Source: Fulvivirga sp. M361 (GTDB taxonomy: Bacteria; Bacteroidota; Bacteroidia; Cytophagales; Cyclobacteriaceae). Taken from it: DNA of 64,000 bases. The DNA is taken from NCBI RefSeq assembly GCF_007097395.1, contig NZ_VKDC01000012.1, forward strand, positions 62,001-126,000, given 5' to 3'. Position 1 is the stretch's first letter. Every line of letters starts with the position of its first letter. A program made the position numbers and the translations under genes. Positions 1 through 8,930 of this stretch are shown here, in pieces. Below the pieces are notes generated by a model that searched no databases, was not told where the DNA came from, and worked only from the letters and a program-made list of their open reading frames with translations.

Positions 1-764
1 TTACCCGGCAGACCCACTCTAAAAGCAAATTCCCCGGCCTCATCGTAAAAACCACAAGTCATCATAATAGCCGTAATCCTCTTGAACTGACTTTCACTTA
101 GGTATTTTTTTTTGTTTATAATACTTTTGCCATGATTTGCGATCGTACAAAACGCTTTTGCCAGCTCCTGGCAGCTCATTTCCAATGAACAGAAGTCGTA
201 ATAAAGTTCCAATACGTCTTCTACATCATTTTTTATGTTACCAAAAGATTTCATGAGGTTGACAATAGCGGCATTTTTGAATCCACATTGTTTTTCAGAC
301 TTTGCCACACCAGCATTATACGCCACCCCTTGGCTACCACTGATCGCTCTGGCAAATTCAAGAAAGTACTGTTTGGGATCATCGAAAGCGTCAATGAGCA
401 TGTCCGTTATCACTAAAGCCCCGGCATTAATAAAAGGGTTCCTGGGAATACCTTGTTCATATTCAAGCTGCACCAATGAGTTAAAAGGGTCACCAGAGGG
501 TTCGACATCTACTCTTTGATACACACGCTCGCCTAACTTACCCACAGCCATACAAAGCATTAGCACTTTGGAAATACTTTGTATGGAAAACTGTTCCTCA
601 GCGTCTCCCATAGCAAAGGACTCTCCTTCCAGAAAATGTAAGTAGATACCAAACTTGCCAGGGTCTACCTTAGCCAGTTGCGGAATATAATCTGCTACCT
701 GCCCTTTGCGGATAAGCGGTAAAACTTCATCATAGATAGTAGAGAGGGTTTGTGCGTAATTCAT
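1..764 (-). CDS. glsA: Glutaminase, C-terminus cut by window edge
   Basis: Serine-dependent glutaminase (beta-lactamase-like fold) that hydrolyses glutamine to glutamate and ammonia in the cytoplasm. The reading frame starts with ATG at 764 and runs off the left edge after about 254 codons; the family is usually about 300 residues, so roughly the last 50 are missing. Visible family features are the SxxK catalytic motif within QSISKVL, the segment PRNPFINAGA and the segment NHGKS. There is no signal peptide. It is transcribed leftwards, like the genes to its right, but is separated from the DUF3137 gene by about 85 bases and need not be in its operon. Family assignment is firm. Confidence 0.93.
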   Translation of the reverse strand, partial: MNYAQTLSTIYDEVLPLIRKGQVADYIPQLAKVDPGKFGIYLHFLEGESFAMGDAEEQFSIQSISKVLMLCMAVGKLGERVYQRVDVEPSGDPFNSLVQLEYEQGIPRNPFINAGALVITDMLIDAFDDPKQYFLEFARAISGSQGVAYNAGVAKSEKQCGFKNAAIVNLMKSFGNIKNDVEDVLELYYDFCSLEMSCQELAKAFCTIANHGKSIINKKKYLSESQFKRITAIMMTCGFYDEAGEFAFRVGLPG

Positions 765-849
765 GGATTAGTGATTTGGCTAAAGTTAACTCAATGGATA
801 AACCCAAGGAATATCCTATTGAAAAGGGTGATATTGATTAAACCTTTGG

Positions 850-1986
850 TTATAAAAAAGGCTCAACACTAGCCAGTGCTAACCGAAAGTCATCATAAGC
901 ACTTTCTACAACCTTTTTTGTGACCTCTTGGTCCAGTGTAAGCTCAAACTTATCCTGCCAGCCGGGAATTAGCACCCAAATACTTCCCGAATGTATGGCA
1001 TACGTTAATGTAGTACGAACAGTGCTATCCAGTAGGCGGTGATCTAAAAGTTGAAAGCTTTTCACTTCAGCAAGTTCCTGAATAGCTGCATGGTCGACAA
1101 ATCCATCACTTAACAAACGTTGAAGTTTCTCATTTTTAGTGATCTGTTGAAAAGTATTGTCTGTATCGCAATATGCCTTATAAGGCTTTTGGCTATCTGC
1201 ATTTAAATCATGTTCATCCATGCCAGCTGCCAGTGCAGACATGGATGGCGACCAGGAAAAATCCATGTTCATACCCTGACTCATTACCTGCATGTTAAAA
1301 GCTTTTTGTTCTGTCAAGCTCATACCCGGATCACGCTTAAACTTCATACCAGCGACACTGCTAATGGATTTATTCATTTTACTTTTAGGAATTACAAAGG
1401 CACTCCCTTGAAATTCTTTTTTCACTTCTACAAGTAATCCATTAAACCCTTGTGTGCTATCATCTTTTGTAAAGCCTTGGTCTTTGCGTACCCGTGAACG
1501 CATGATCAAATTAATGATCATCAACTGATTCCCCTTCCAGAGACCGCTTACGACATCATCTACCTTTACGGTAGTATTACGTTTGATATTCAATAACTGA
1601 GATCGTAATAACTCCTCTTTACTCAGGTTTCCATCGGGGTCATAATTAAGGCTCGGATCAATAAAAAGCAGTACTTTTTTTACTACTTCATTTTTAAAAC
1701 GATTTTGAAGTTCACCCAGTCCGATTTTCTTTAGTCGCAGCTTCACGAGGTGGTCTACCAAAAGATATCCTGATATGACGGTAGAAAAAATGGTAACCAA
1801 AGCAATGCCAAAAGAGTCAGAGAGCTTGTTTAAGACAATACCTGCTACAACAGAAATTAATCCTACCACTATCATCAGTATCCGGACGAGTCTTTTCCTT
1901 TTCTCTCCGTATTTTTTGCGCTGAGCTTCTATGGCAGCAACTTCAGAGGTCAATTCATCCTCGTAAAAGGTATTAAAATCAGGCAT
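850..1986 (-). CDS. DUF3137 family membrane protein
   Basis: Function unknown; the overall pattern fits DUF3137. A basic, helical N-terminus (about residues 1-32) is followed by two closely spaced membrane helices (about 33-53 and 58-80) and a soluble C-terminal domain of about 290 residues. The soluble part has the short beta-rich segments FNGLLVEVKKEF and GSIWVLIPGWQDKFEL typical of this family. I chose ATG at 1986; a frame beginning two codons earlier would use TTG and adds nothing. It is probably a single-gene unit, since the next gene to the right is 147 bases away. The family assignment is good and the role is not known. Confidence 0.75.
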   Translation of the reverse strand: MPDFNTFYEDELTSEVAAIEAQRKKYGEKRKRLVRILMIVVGLISVVAGIVLNKLSDSFGIALVTIFSTVISGYLLVDHLVKLRLKKIGLGELQNRFKNEVVKKVLLFIDPSLNYDPDGNLSKEELLRSQLLNIKRNTTVKVDDVVSGLWKGNQLMIINLIMRSRVRKDQGFTKDDSTQGFNGLLVEVKKEFQGSAFVIPKSKMNKSISSVAGMKFKRDPGMSLTEQKAFNMQVMSQGMNMDFSWSPSMSALAAGMDEHDLNADSQKPYKAYCDTDNTFQQITKNEKLQRLLSDGFVDHAAIQELAEVKSFQLLDHRLLDSTVRTTLTYAIHSGSIWVLIPGWQDKFELTLDQEVTKKVVESAYDDFRLALASVEPFL

Positions 1987-2132
1987 TGGCAATTAAGATG
2001 TTTGCCACAATTTAAAAATAAAACCCAGGATTCATAACTCCGGCTGATCCATATCTTTCATTTGATAATCTATTTATATCACATCACCATCACAACCACA
2101 AGCCACTGAATTATAGAAAATTAATCAAGAAG

Positions 2133-4052
2133 CTATTTTTTAAACATATCCAATGGAATATTCATGGATTGGTCTTCTCCTATCTCTATGGCTGAACTTC
2201 CAAATACTTTTATTTCAGCCTTAATAAAGTCATCTGCCTCAGCTTTAAAAATATTATCTACATACTTCTGGGGATTCCTGTCGATGTAAGGAAACCAGGT
2301 ACTGTGGATCTGTATCATAATGCGGTGGCCTTTTTTGAAAGTATGAAGGATATCTTGTAATGGAAAATTTACCTCTTCTATTTCTCCGGGTTTGAAAGGT
2401 TCGGGTTTGGCAAAACTATTACGAAACCTCCCTCTGAATACTTCACTACGCACCAATTGTTGATAGCCTGGCATTACCACATGATCAGGAGTGACTTTAG
2501 TGGGTTTAACATCCGGACCATTTACGTCAATTAACTTGACAATGAAGTCAGCATCCGTACTTGACAACGCTACTTTCAGGCGCGCTACTATCTCTCCCGC
2601 CAGCACCACGTCTTCTTTTAATGGACCGGTTTGAAAGGTAAGCACATCAGGTCTTTTGCTGGCATGACGCTGATCATCTGTCATAAACTTGCGTGGAGTA
2701 AATGTGACAGGCTCTGTTTCTGATACATAAGGCACGGGTTTTGCAGGGTCACTGACATAGGAAAATACAGCTTCTTTATCCACCTCTTCATTTATTAATA
2801 GTTTACCTCCGGAAGCAAATCTGAGTTTCACAGGATCAATGTTGGCAGGAGGCCAGACATCAAACTTTTGCCATTTATTAACACCGGTATCAAACATATA
2901 GGCTTCCGGCAGGTTGGCAACGCCCTCTCCTTTCAAGTGATAATTAAAAAAAGTACGTTCTATGTTTTTCTGATAAAAAGTGGAGATGCTATCACCAAAA
3001 TAAATATGATTTACCGCCTGGTGTCCCTTCTCTCTTGCCCAGTCCCCATGACTCCAAGGACCCATCACGATGCTGTTTTTAGCTTTTGGATTATTCTTTT
3101 CTACGGTTTTATAGATATTCAACGGCCCATACAGATCCTCCGCATCAAACCAACCTCCTACAGTCATTACCGCATGGTCTATGCCGGACAAATGAGGCAA
3201 GATGCTTCTTTTCTGCCAAAACTCATCATAATTAGGGTGCTCTACAGTCTGTTGCCAAAAGAAGTTATCAGGTAGTAGCTTCTCTGTCACATTTTTCAAC
3301 GGTCCAAGCTCCAGCCCATAAGAGTAGCCATCTTTTGTGTCAGCATAATTCCTCATAGCGCCCCATTTGTCATCATACCAGCTTTCTGAGGTAGGTTCTG
3401 TTTGATAACCAAAAACAGGATAAGCCGCTAAGTAACTTTGCAAGAACGCCCCCATGTGGTGAAAATCGTCAAAAAAGAAATCGGAAATAGGTGCCTGGGG
3501 AGAAGATGCTACCAGTGCCGGATGCGCCTCCGGTAAAGCCGCCGCGGTATAGAAACCAGGATACGATATTCCCCACTGCCCTACCTTGCCGTTATGCCCC
3601 TTCAGGTTTTTCAAAAGCCAATCAATCGTATCGAAAGTATCAGAGCTTTCATCAATTTCCTTTTTATTCCTGCGATTATTTCCTTTGATATGCGGTCTCA
3701 TATTATCATAATCACCTTCTGACATCCAACGTCCGCGAACGTCCTGGTATACAATAATGTAAAGGTCCTTCATCAGGTGGGGTGACGGACCTATGGATTC
3801 GCGCATCTGACCTTCACCATACGGACGAGAGCTGTATGGCGTACGCTGCATCAGAATAGGGTACTTTTGGTTTTTATCTTTAGGCATATACACCGTAGTA
3901 TGCAGGTTAATGCCATCGCGCATAGGCACTTTGTATTCAAATTTGTCATAATGCTGCTTCACAAACAGCGAATCTTGTGCTGTGGCCGGAGGGATAGCGG
4001 CCATAAGAATAAACAACGCGTTTAATGCAATTTTTAATGGGTTTTTAGACAT
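2133..4052 (-). CDS. Secreted CocE/NonD-family hydrolase (S15-like)
   Basis: An alpha/beta hydrolase of the CocE/NonD group, related to X-Pro dipeptidyl peptidases and cocaine esterase. A signal peptide of about 26 residues ends in ATAQ, so the protein is exported. The catalytic triad can be placed: Ser in GQWGISYPG (about residue 162), Asp in GGWFDAEDLYG (about 300) and His in GPWSHGDW (about 332). The last 200 residues form the jelly-roll domain usual in this family. It lies 4 bases downstream of the beta-propeller gene and is surely co-transcribed with it. Substrate could be an ester, an amide or a peptide; the sequence does not decide. Confidence 0.88.
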   Translation of the reverse strand: MSKNPLKIALNALFILMAAIPPATAQDSLFVKQHYDKFEYKVPMRDGINLHTTVYMPKDKNQKYPILMQRTPYSSRPYGEGQMRESIGPSPHLMKDLYIIVYQDVRGRWMSEGDYDNMRPHIKGNNRRNKKEIDESSDTFDTIDWLLKNLKGHNGKVGQWGISYPGFYTAAALPEAHPALVASSPQAPISDFFFDDFHHMGAFLQSYLAAYPVFGYQTEPTSESWYDDKWGAMRNYADTKDGYSYGLELGPLKNVTEKLLPDNFFWQQTVEHPNYDEFWQKRSILPHLSGIDHAVMTVGGWFDAEDLYGPLNIYKTVEKNNPKAKNSIVMGPWSHGDWAREKGHQAVNHIYFGDSISTFYQKNIERTFFNYHLKGEGVANLPEAYMFDTGVNKWQKFDVWPPANIDPVKLRFASGGKLLINEEVDKEAVFSYVSDPAKPVPYVSETEPVTFTPRKFMTDDQRHASKRPDVLTFQTGPLKEDVVLAGEIVARLKVALSSTDADFIVKLIDVNGPDVKPTKVTPDHVVMPGYQQLVRSEVFRGRFRNSFAKPEPFKPGEIEEVNFPLQDILHTFKKGHRIMIQIHSTWFPYIDRNPQKYVDNIFKAEADDFIKAEIKVFGSSAIEIGEDQSMNIPLDMFKK

Positions 4053-4056
4053 GGTT

Positions 4057-7000
4057 CTAGCGGTTTTGCAAGGGTTGATAATCTTTGAAAGGAGAAAGGT
4101 CTACAGCTTTGATCTCACTACTGTAAGCAGCCCAGTCTTCAACATAGAATTGATTCACTTTTTGAATAGCCTGCTCTAAATGCTGCTCAGCATGCTCTAC
4201 AAGTCTCAGTTGCGTGTCACCAGGCGCTTCCCGTGCACTTCCCACATAGTATCTGGCAGTATTCAGTCTTGTGGAAACAGACGGAATGGGAGAACGGACA
4301 ATCCCTTGGTTATCGCTGGTATCTTCTCCAACAAATGGAACCATCAAAGCATCCAAACTATCTTTTAACTGTTCGCTTGTTTCAATGAGCATTTTGAAAC
4401 CGGCTTTATCCTTTTTCTTCATTCTCTTCATATAATCTTCCACTATCGTTTTAGATTCCACAAGGCGAGTCATGGCCTCGGCAGCAATGGACTGACTCTT
4501 TTCCAGGCGCTTTAACATAGTTCTTTTTGCACTAAGTACTGAAGTGGGCATAGTCACCCTTGGATCAAACATCACCTCTATTTCTGTAGTGTCACTCATT
4601 TCACCATAAGTCAACGTTAACTGGTACTTGCCAGGCAATACCTGCACGCCGCCCGATTCAGGTGCATTTTCCTTCGCCAGTTGTCTGGAGATAGCAGGTA
4701 TACCTTTCTCGTCCAATTGCCAAAATATGCGCTGTATCCCTTTTTCCTTGTCCAGTTTCTTTTTCAATGTACGAATTAGTGTGCCTCCGCTATTGAAAAT
4801 CTCTAAAGTAAGGCTATCATAATTCACTGCAGAAGTATCTTTTTGTACTTCTTCCGCCACGGGTGTAGCTACCTTGGGCCTGCGTTTTTTTGATTTACCT
4901 TTTTCCGGGACTTCCACCTTCGTTTCATCTTTTTCCCCTGGTTTGTTGACGATATAAGATATCATGGCCCCGGCCGGGCGATTTTCTCCGTTGAATATAG
5001 CGTCTGCACCAAAACGGGTACCGGAAGGCTCCTGGGCTAACCATGTGTAAGCAGTTGGTGGTGTAAAAATCTTTACCTGTTTTTTCAGCGAGGCGGCCCC
5101 TTCACTAGCCAATATTCGAAGAGGCCTGATATCATCAAGTATATAGGCAGCCCGTCCAAATGTAGCAATTACCAGGTCATGTTCCCTGGGATGGATCACC
5201 AGATCTTTTGTAGAAACTTTAGGAAAACCACTGGTCCACTGTGTCCAGGTTTGCCCGGCGTCAATGGTTACGAACAAACCACCATCAGTGCCTAAAAACA
5301 TTAAATTGGGCTCTTCCAGGTCTTGAACGAAAGAAAGAGTATAGGTCCACACCTGGCTTTCCTTAACGAGGTTGGTCCAGGTTTTACCATAATCAGCAGT
5401 ATGAAATAAATAGGGTTTAAAATCAAAATTCCGATAGTTGTTTACCACAGCGAAAGCTTCCCCGGCATTGTAAGTAGATGCTTTAATTTGCGCTACCCAA
5501 CTACCTTCGGGCATACCTGCTGCTGCAGGGGTAACATTACTCCAGGTATCGCCGCCATTGCGTGAGATCTGAATGTAGCCATCATCCGTACCCACCCAAA
5601 GCAATCCTTTTTCTATAGGGCTGGGAGCTATAGTCAGAATAGTAGTATGATTTTCCGCACCGGTAGCATCTGTCGTTAAACCACCGCTTTTATGCTGCTG
5701 CTGTTTTTCGGGATCATTTGTGGTGAGATCCGGAGAGATAATTTTCCAGGTAGCTCCTTTATCTGTACTTATATGCACAAACTGGCTACCAAAATAGAGT
5801 GTTGAATTATCAAAGGGGTCTTGAGCTATAGCCGCGTTCCAATTAAATCTTAGCAACTTATCCGGGTCAGGATGGGTGGGTCGTATGATATAGTAATGCC
5901 CTGTCACCCTATCATAGCGTACTACAAATCCTTGTTGCGACATAGAGTAACCGTATCTTGAATCATCAGGGTCAGGGATCACATCAAAACCGTCTCCAAA
6001 AGATAATTCCTGCCAGTAAGCATTACGGATCCCTTGTGTCTTCCATACATAAGCCGGCCCTCCCCAGGAGCCGTTGTCCTGCATTCCACCGTACACGTTA
6101 TAAGGGTATTCCAGGTCCACATTAATATGGTAAAATTGAGCTAGTGGAAGGTTTTCCACAAATCGCCAGGACTTACCTCTGTCACGGGTAATGTTTAATC
6201 CCCCATCATTTCCCTCAATTATATAATCCGGGTTTTCAGGGTGTATCCACCAGGCATGGTGATCAGGATGGACCCCATTATTTACACCATAAGCCGGCAT
6301 AAGTTGTTTAAAGGATTTACCGGCGTCTTCGCTTACATTCACATAGGTAAAAATGGTGTAGAGCCTGTTCTCATTCTTGGGATCAGCGTATATTTCTCCA
6401 TAATAAAACGGACGATTACCTATTTCACCTGGTTTGTCATTTACCTTTTGCCATTTAAAACCACCATCATCTGACCGGTAAAGTGCATTTTTTTCAGATT
6501 CCACCAGGGCATATACTCGCTTGGGATTACTACGCGCCACTGTGACCCCTATTCTGCCTAAGTCACCTTTCGGAAAGCCCTCCTCCTCCGTGATCTTTTT
6601 CCAGTTTTCTCCACCGTCAACGGTGACATATAACCCTGATCCGGGTCCGCCGGAATGAAACGTCCAGGGCTTTCTTCTATGTTCCCACATAGCTGCAAAA
6701 AGTTTATTAGGATTAGAAGGGTCTGCAACCAGGTCTGCAGCACCTGTTTTCTCATTTATGTACAGCACCTTATCCCAGGTTTTACCTCCATCGGTAGTTT
6801 TAAAAACGCCACGTTCGGGATGCTCCCCCCAAGGTGACCCTATTGCACCCACATATACCGTATTTGGGTCGTCCTTATGAATTATGATCCTATGTATATT
6901 TCTTGTTTTTTCGAGGCCCATTAAGTTCCAGGTTTTCCCTGCATCCAGACTTTTGTAGATCCCATAGCCCCCATTCAGACTATTTCTGGGGTTGCCTTCC

Positions 7001-7326
7001 CCTGTACCAGCCCACACCACATCAGGGTTGTCCTGCTGAATAGCCACTGATCCGATAGACATAACTTTTTCATCATCAAAGATCGGCTTCCAATGTATCC
7101 CTCCACTTTCCGACTTCCACAACCCTCCTGAAGCTGTACCAGCGTATATTACATTACCACTATTATGAACTACATCTATGGCAGTAACACGCCCGCTCAT
7201 TCCGGCAGGGCCTATACTTCTGGTTTTCATTCCCTTCAACAACTCCATATCCAACATCTGAGCATGGACTAAATTGACTACAAGAGAAAAAGAGAATACC
7301 AGGAAAATCTGAATTGATTTGATCAT
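4057..7326 (-). CDS. Secreted BNR/sortilin-like beta-propeller protein
   Basis: A secreted protein of about 1,089 residues made mainly of Asp-box (BNR) repeats of the kind seen in sortilin/VPS10 and in glycosidase-type propellers. Many copies of the S/T-x-D-x-G-x-T/S-W motif are visible, such as SLDAGKTW, TTDGGKTW and SRNGGDTW. The C-terminal third (after the propeller, about residue 720 on) contains a Lys-rich linker, a beta-rich domain and a helical end. The start was set at ATG 7326, giving the signal peptide MIKSIQIFLVFSFSLVVNLVHAQ; the frame is open 11 codons further up but that would bury the signal. It precedes the CocE-type hydrolase by 4 bases, so the two may act on the same extracellular substrate. 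Such proteins are common in Bacteroidota and their ligand is unknown. Confidence 0.85.
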   Translation of the reverse strand: MIKSIQIFLVFSFSLVVNLVHAQMLDMELLKGMKTRSIGPAGMSGRVTAIDVVHNSGNVIYAGTASGGLWKSESGGIHWKPIFDDEKVMSIGSVAIQQDNPDVVWAGTGEGNPRNSLNGGYGIYKSLDAGKTWNLMGLEKTRNIHRIIIHKDDPNTVYVGAIGSPWGEHPERGVFKTTDGGKTWDKVLYINEKTGAADLVADPSNPNKLFAAMWEHRRKPWTFHSGGPGSGLYVTVDGGENWKKITEEEGFPKGDLGRIGVTVARSNPKRVYALVESEKNALYRSDDGGFKWQKVNDKPGEIGNRPFYYGEIYADPKNENRLYTIFTYVNVSEDAGKSFKQLMPAYGVNNGVHPDHHAWWIHPENPDYIIEGNDGGLNITRDRGKSWRFVENLPLAQFYHINVDLEYPYNVYGGMQDNGSWGGPAYVWKTQGIRNAYWQELSFGDGFDVIPDPDDSRYGYSMSQQGFVVRYDRVTGHYYIIRPTHPDPDKLLRFNWNAAIAQDPFDNSTLYFGSQFVHISTDKGATWKIISPDLTTNDPEKQQQHKSGGLTTDATGAENHTTILTIAPSPIEKGLLWVGTDDGYIQISRNGGDTWSNVTPAAAGMPEGSWVAQIKASTYNAGEAFAVVNNYRNFDFKPYLFHTADYGKTWTNLVKESQVWTYTLSFVQDLEEPNLMFLGTDGGLFVTIDAGQTWTQWTSGFPKVSTKDLVIHPREHDLVIATFGRAAYILDDIRPLRILASEGAASLKKQVKIFTPPTAYTWLAQEPSGTRFGADAIFNGENRPAGAMISYIVNKPGEKDETKVEVPEKGKSKKRRPKVATPVAEEVQKDTSAVNYDSLTLEIFNSGGTLIRTLKKKLDKEKGIQRIFWQLDEKGIPAISRQLAKENAPESGGVQVLPGKYQLTLTYGEMSDTTEIEVMFDPRVTMPTSVLSAKRTMLKRLEKSQSIAAEAMTRLVESKTIVEDYMKRMKKKDKAGFKMLIETSEQLKDSLDALMVPFVGEDTSDNQGIVRSPIPSVSTRLNTARYYVGSAREAPGDTQLRLVEHAEQHLEQAIQKVNQFYVEDWAAYSSEIKAVDLSPFKDYQPLQNR

Positions 7327-7700
7327 AAGAAAAAATTTATAATACCTAAAATGAGCCAATGAAGCTGCCCATCCAACTAAGATTTATGGAACAAGGCTAT
7401 TGTTTCCATGAATGGCAAGTATGACGATTGGCGGTAGACCAAACCTGGCCATAACGCAGTATATCAGACAGATATTGTTACATCCGACCTTCCTTCAAGA
7501 TCTAAGTGAGAGATAAAATCACAAAACTAATTTTTCAAACACCTTATCCATAGCACGAAAAGACAAAAGCCATCTTCTTAAACCTGGATTATGCCGTTTA
7601 GGCACACTGCCATAGAAAGTAAACACCCTGCTTTTTCATAATCAGCTTTTAAGGGACCTGCTAACAGGGTGGTTTTAGCAAATGTTGTCTGGAATTCGGA
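7327..7700. other. Intergenic stretch, no gene seen
   Basis: Non-coding gap of 374 bases between the propeller gene and birA, both leftward. Near birA, CACCCTG (about 7624) and CAGGGTG (about 7665) could pair around a long loop and may end birA transcription, but the T-run is poor. On the minus strand TAGTTTTG at 7522-7529 fits the Bacteroidota -7 element TAnnTTTG, with no convincing -33 element; it would give the propeller operon a leader of about 190 bases. Nothing else stands out. Confidence 0.3.
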
Positions 7701-8453
7701 TCAGAAGATAAATTTCACTTCTTTAAAATCGTACATTTGTGATCCATTAGCACGTTCTATTTCCACTTGGCCATTATCCTGAACGTCTACAATCCTCCCA
7801 CTGAAAACTTCACCGTCATCATACAGCCTGTCCTCTCTAAACCCTAAAAGATGAGTGAGGTAATCCCTTTTTAAAAGAATGGTCTCACCGGATTTGAGTT
7901 GTAAATACCGTTTTTCAATGGCATTGCAGACTTCTTCAAGTACTATTGACAATTCCTGCCTCTTACCCAATATTGTTTTCAATGAGGTAGCCGTCGGGAA
8001 AATAAAACGCGTTTGATTTACGTTAAGCCCAACCCCAATGATGGAGTTTTCTATGAATGTTCCTTTGAGGCTATTCTGAATAAGTATTCCACATACCTTC
8101 TGATCCCGGAAGTAAATGTCATTAGGCCATTTCACTAAAAAGCCTGCCTTCAAATTATTCAAATAATCTATTATCCCTAAAGACACCACCATGGTCAGCT
8201 CAAATTGATGGCCTGCTTGTAGAAAATCAGGCTTTAATATCAGTGAAAATGTCAGGTTTTCTCCAGGCTCGGACTCCCACATATTTCCACGCTGACCATG
8301 CCCCCGGGTTTGATTATCTGTAATTATCAGGGTGCCTTCAAATAACGGACCGGACTTAGTCAGTTCAACAGCCTCTATGTTAGTGGAATGACAAGATGGC
8401 AGGAAAACGACCTTTTTTCCCAGAATTAAGGTTTTGGCAAGAATTTTATACAA
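7701..8453 (-). CDS. birA: Biotin--[acetyl-CoA-carboxylase] ligase, TTG start
   Basis: Attaches biotin to the carrier subunit of acetyl-CoA carboxylase through biotinyl-AMP. The catalytic domain shows the biotin-AMP loop as GHGQRG (GRGxxG in most homologues), KWPNDIYF and KVCGILIQ, and a small C-terminal SH3-like domain. There is no N-terminal helix-turn-helix, so this is the mono-functional form without repressor activity. A stop codon lies directly before the TTG at 8453 and no ATG follows near the N-terminus; the resulting MYKILAKTL...PSCHSTN start matches the usual beginning of Bacteroidota homologues. It is divergent from rsfS with only 40 bases between the two start codons. Confidence 0.92.
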   Translation of the reverse strand: MYKILAKTLILGKKVVFLPSCHSTNIEAVELTKSGPLFEGTLIITDNQTRGHGQRGNMWESEPGENLTFSLILKPDFLQAGHQFELTMVVSLGIIDYLNNLKAGFLVKWPNDIYFRDQKVCGILIQNSLKGTFIENSIIGVGLNVNQTRFIFPTATSLKTILGKRQELSIVLEEVCNAIEKRYLQLKSGETILLKRDYLTHLLGFREDRLYDDGEVFSGRIVDVQDNGQVEIERANGSQMYDFKEVKFIF

Positions 8454-8462
8454 CTATTTATG

Positions 8463-8470
8463 TAGTTTTG
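8463..8470 (+). promoter_or_regulatory. -7 element of rsfS promoter
   Basis: TAGTTTTG is an exact match to the Bacteroidota -7 consensus TAnnTTTG and sits 23 bases before the rsfS ATG. No clear -33 TTTG is seen at the usual spacing. Confidence 0.55.
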
Positions 8471-8481
8471 ATAGATACAAC

Positions 8482-8489
8482 CAAAGATA
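8482..8489 (-). promoter_or_regulatory. -7 element of birA promoter
   Basis: Read on the minus strand this is TATCTTTG, an exact TAnnTTTG match, 28 bases before the birA TTG. It lies inside the start region of the divergent rsfS transcript, so the two promoters overlap. Confidence 0.5.
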
Positions 8490-8493
8490 CTTA

Positions 8494-8871
8494 ATGGATG
8501 TAAATAGCGATTTATCACCTTCCGAAAAGTTGAGTCAGGCAGTGGTGAGGGGAATGCAGGAGAAAAAAGCTTCCGACATAGTTTTAATGGACCTAAGAAG
8601 TGTTAAAAACACCGTAGCAGATTTTTTTGTTCTATGTACCGGCAGTTCAGACACTCAGATTGATGCTATTGCTGAATCAATTGATGAAGAGGTGAATAAA
8701 GAGCTAGGTGAAAACCCTTGGCATCAAGAAGGTAAAGATAATAAAGAGTGGATGCTAATGGATTATGTGAATGTGGTTGCTCATATTTTCAGGAAAGAGA
8801 AACGTGAGTTTTACGCTCTTGAAAAGCTTTGGGGAGATGCATTGATCCATTCTTATCAAGAAACCTATTAA
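8494..8871 (+). CDS. rsfS: Ribosome silencing factor RsfS
   Basis: Binds ribosomal protein uL14 on the large subunit and blocks subunit joining when nutrients are scarce. The family pattern is clear: ASDIVLMDLR, the segment VADFFVLCTGSSDTQ, then NPWHQEG and the hallmark WMLMDYVNVVAHIF. At 125 residues the length is usual. I use ATG 8494 (MDVNSDLSPSEK); the frame stays open 20 codons further up but that region holds the divergent promoters. The downstream ftsH starts 59 bases after the stop with no terminator, so the two are probably co-transcribed, an arrangement frequent in this phylum. Confidence 0.94.
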   Translation: MDVNSDLSPSEKLSQAVVRGMQEKKASDIVLMDLRSVKNTVADFFVLCTGSSDTQIDAIAESIDEEVNKELGENPWHQEGKDNKEWMLMDYVNVVAHIFRKEKREFYALEKLWGDALIHSYQETY

Positions 8872-8930
8872 AAAGTAAACGTTAGTAAGTTAAAGCCGTT
8901 AAACAAGAGATTTAATTTTAGAAGAGGAAG

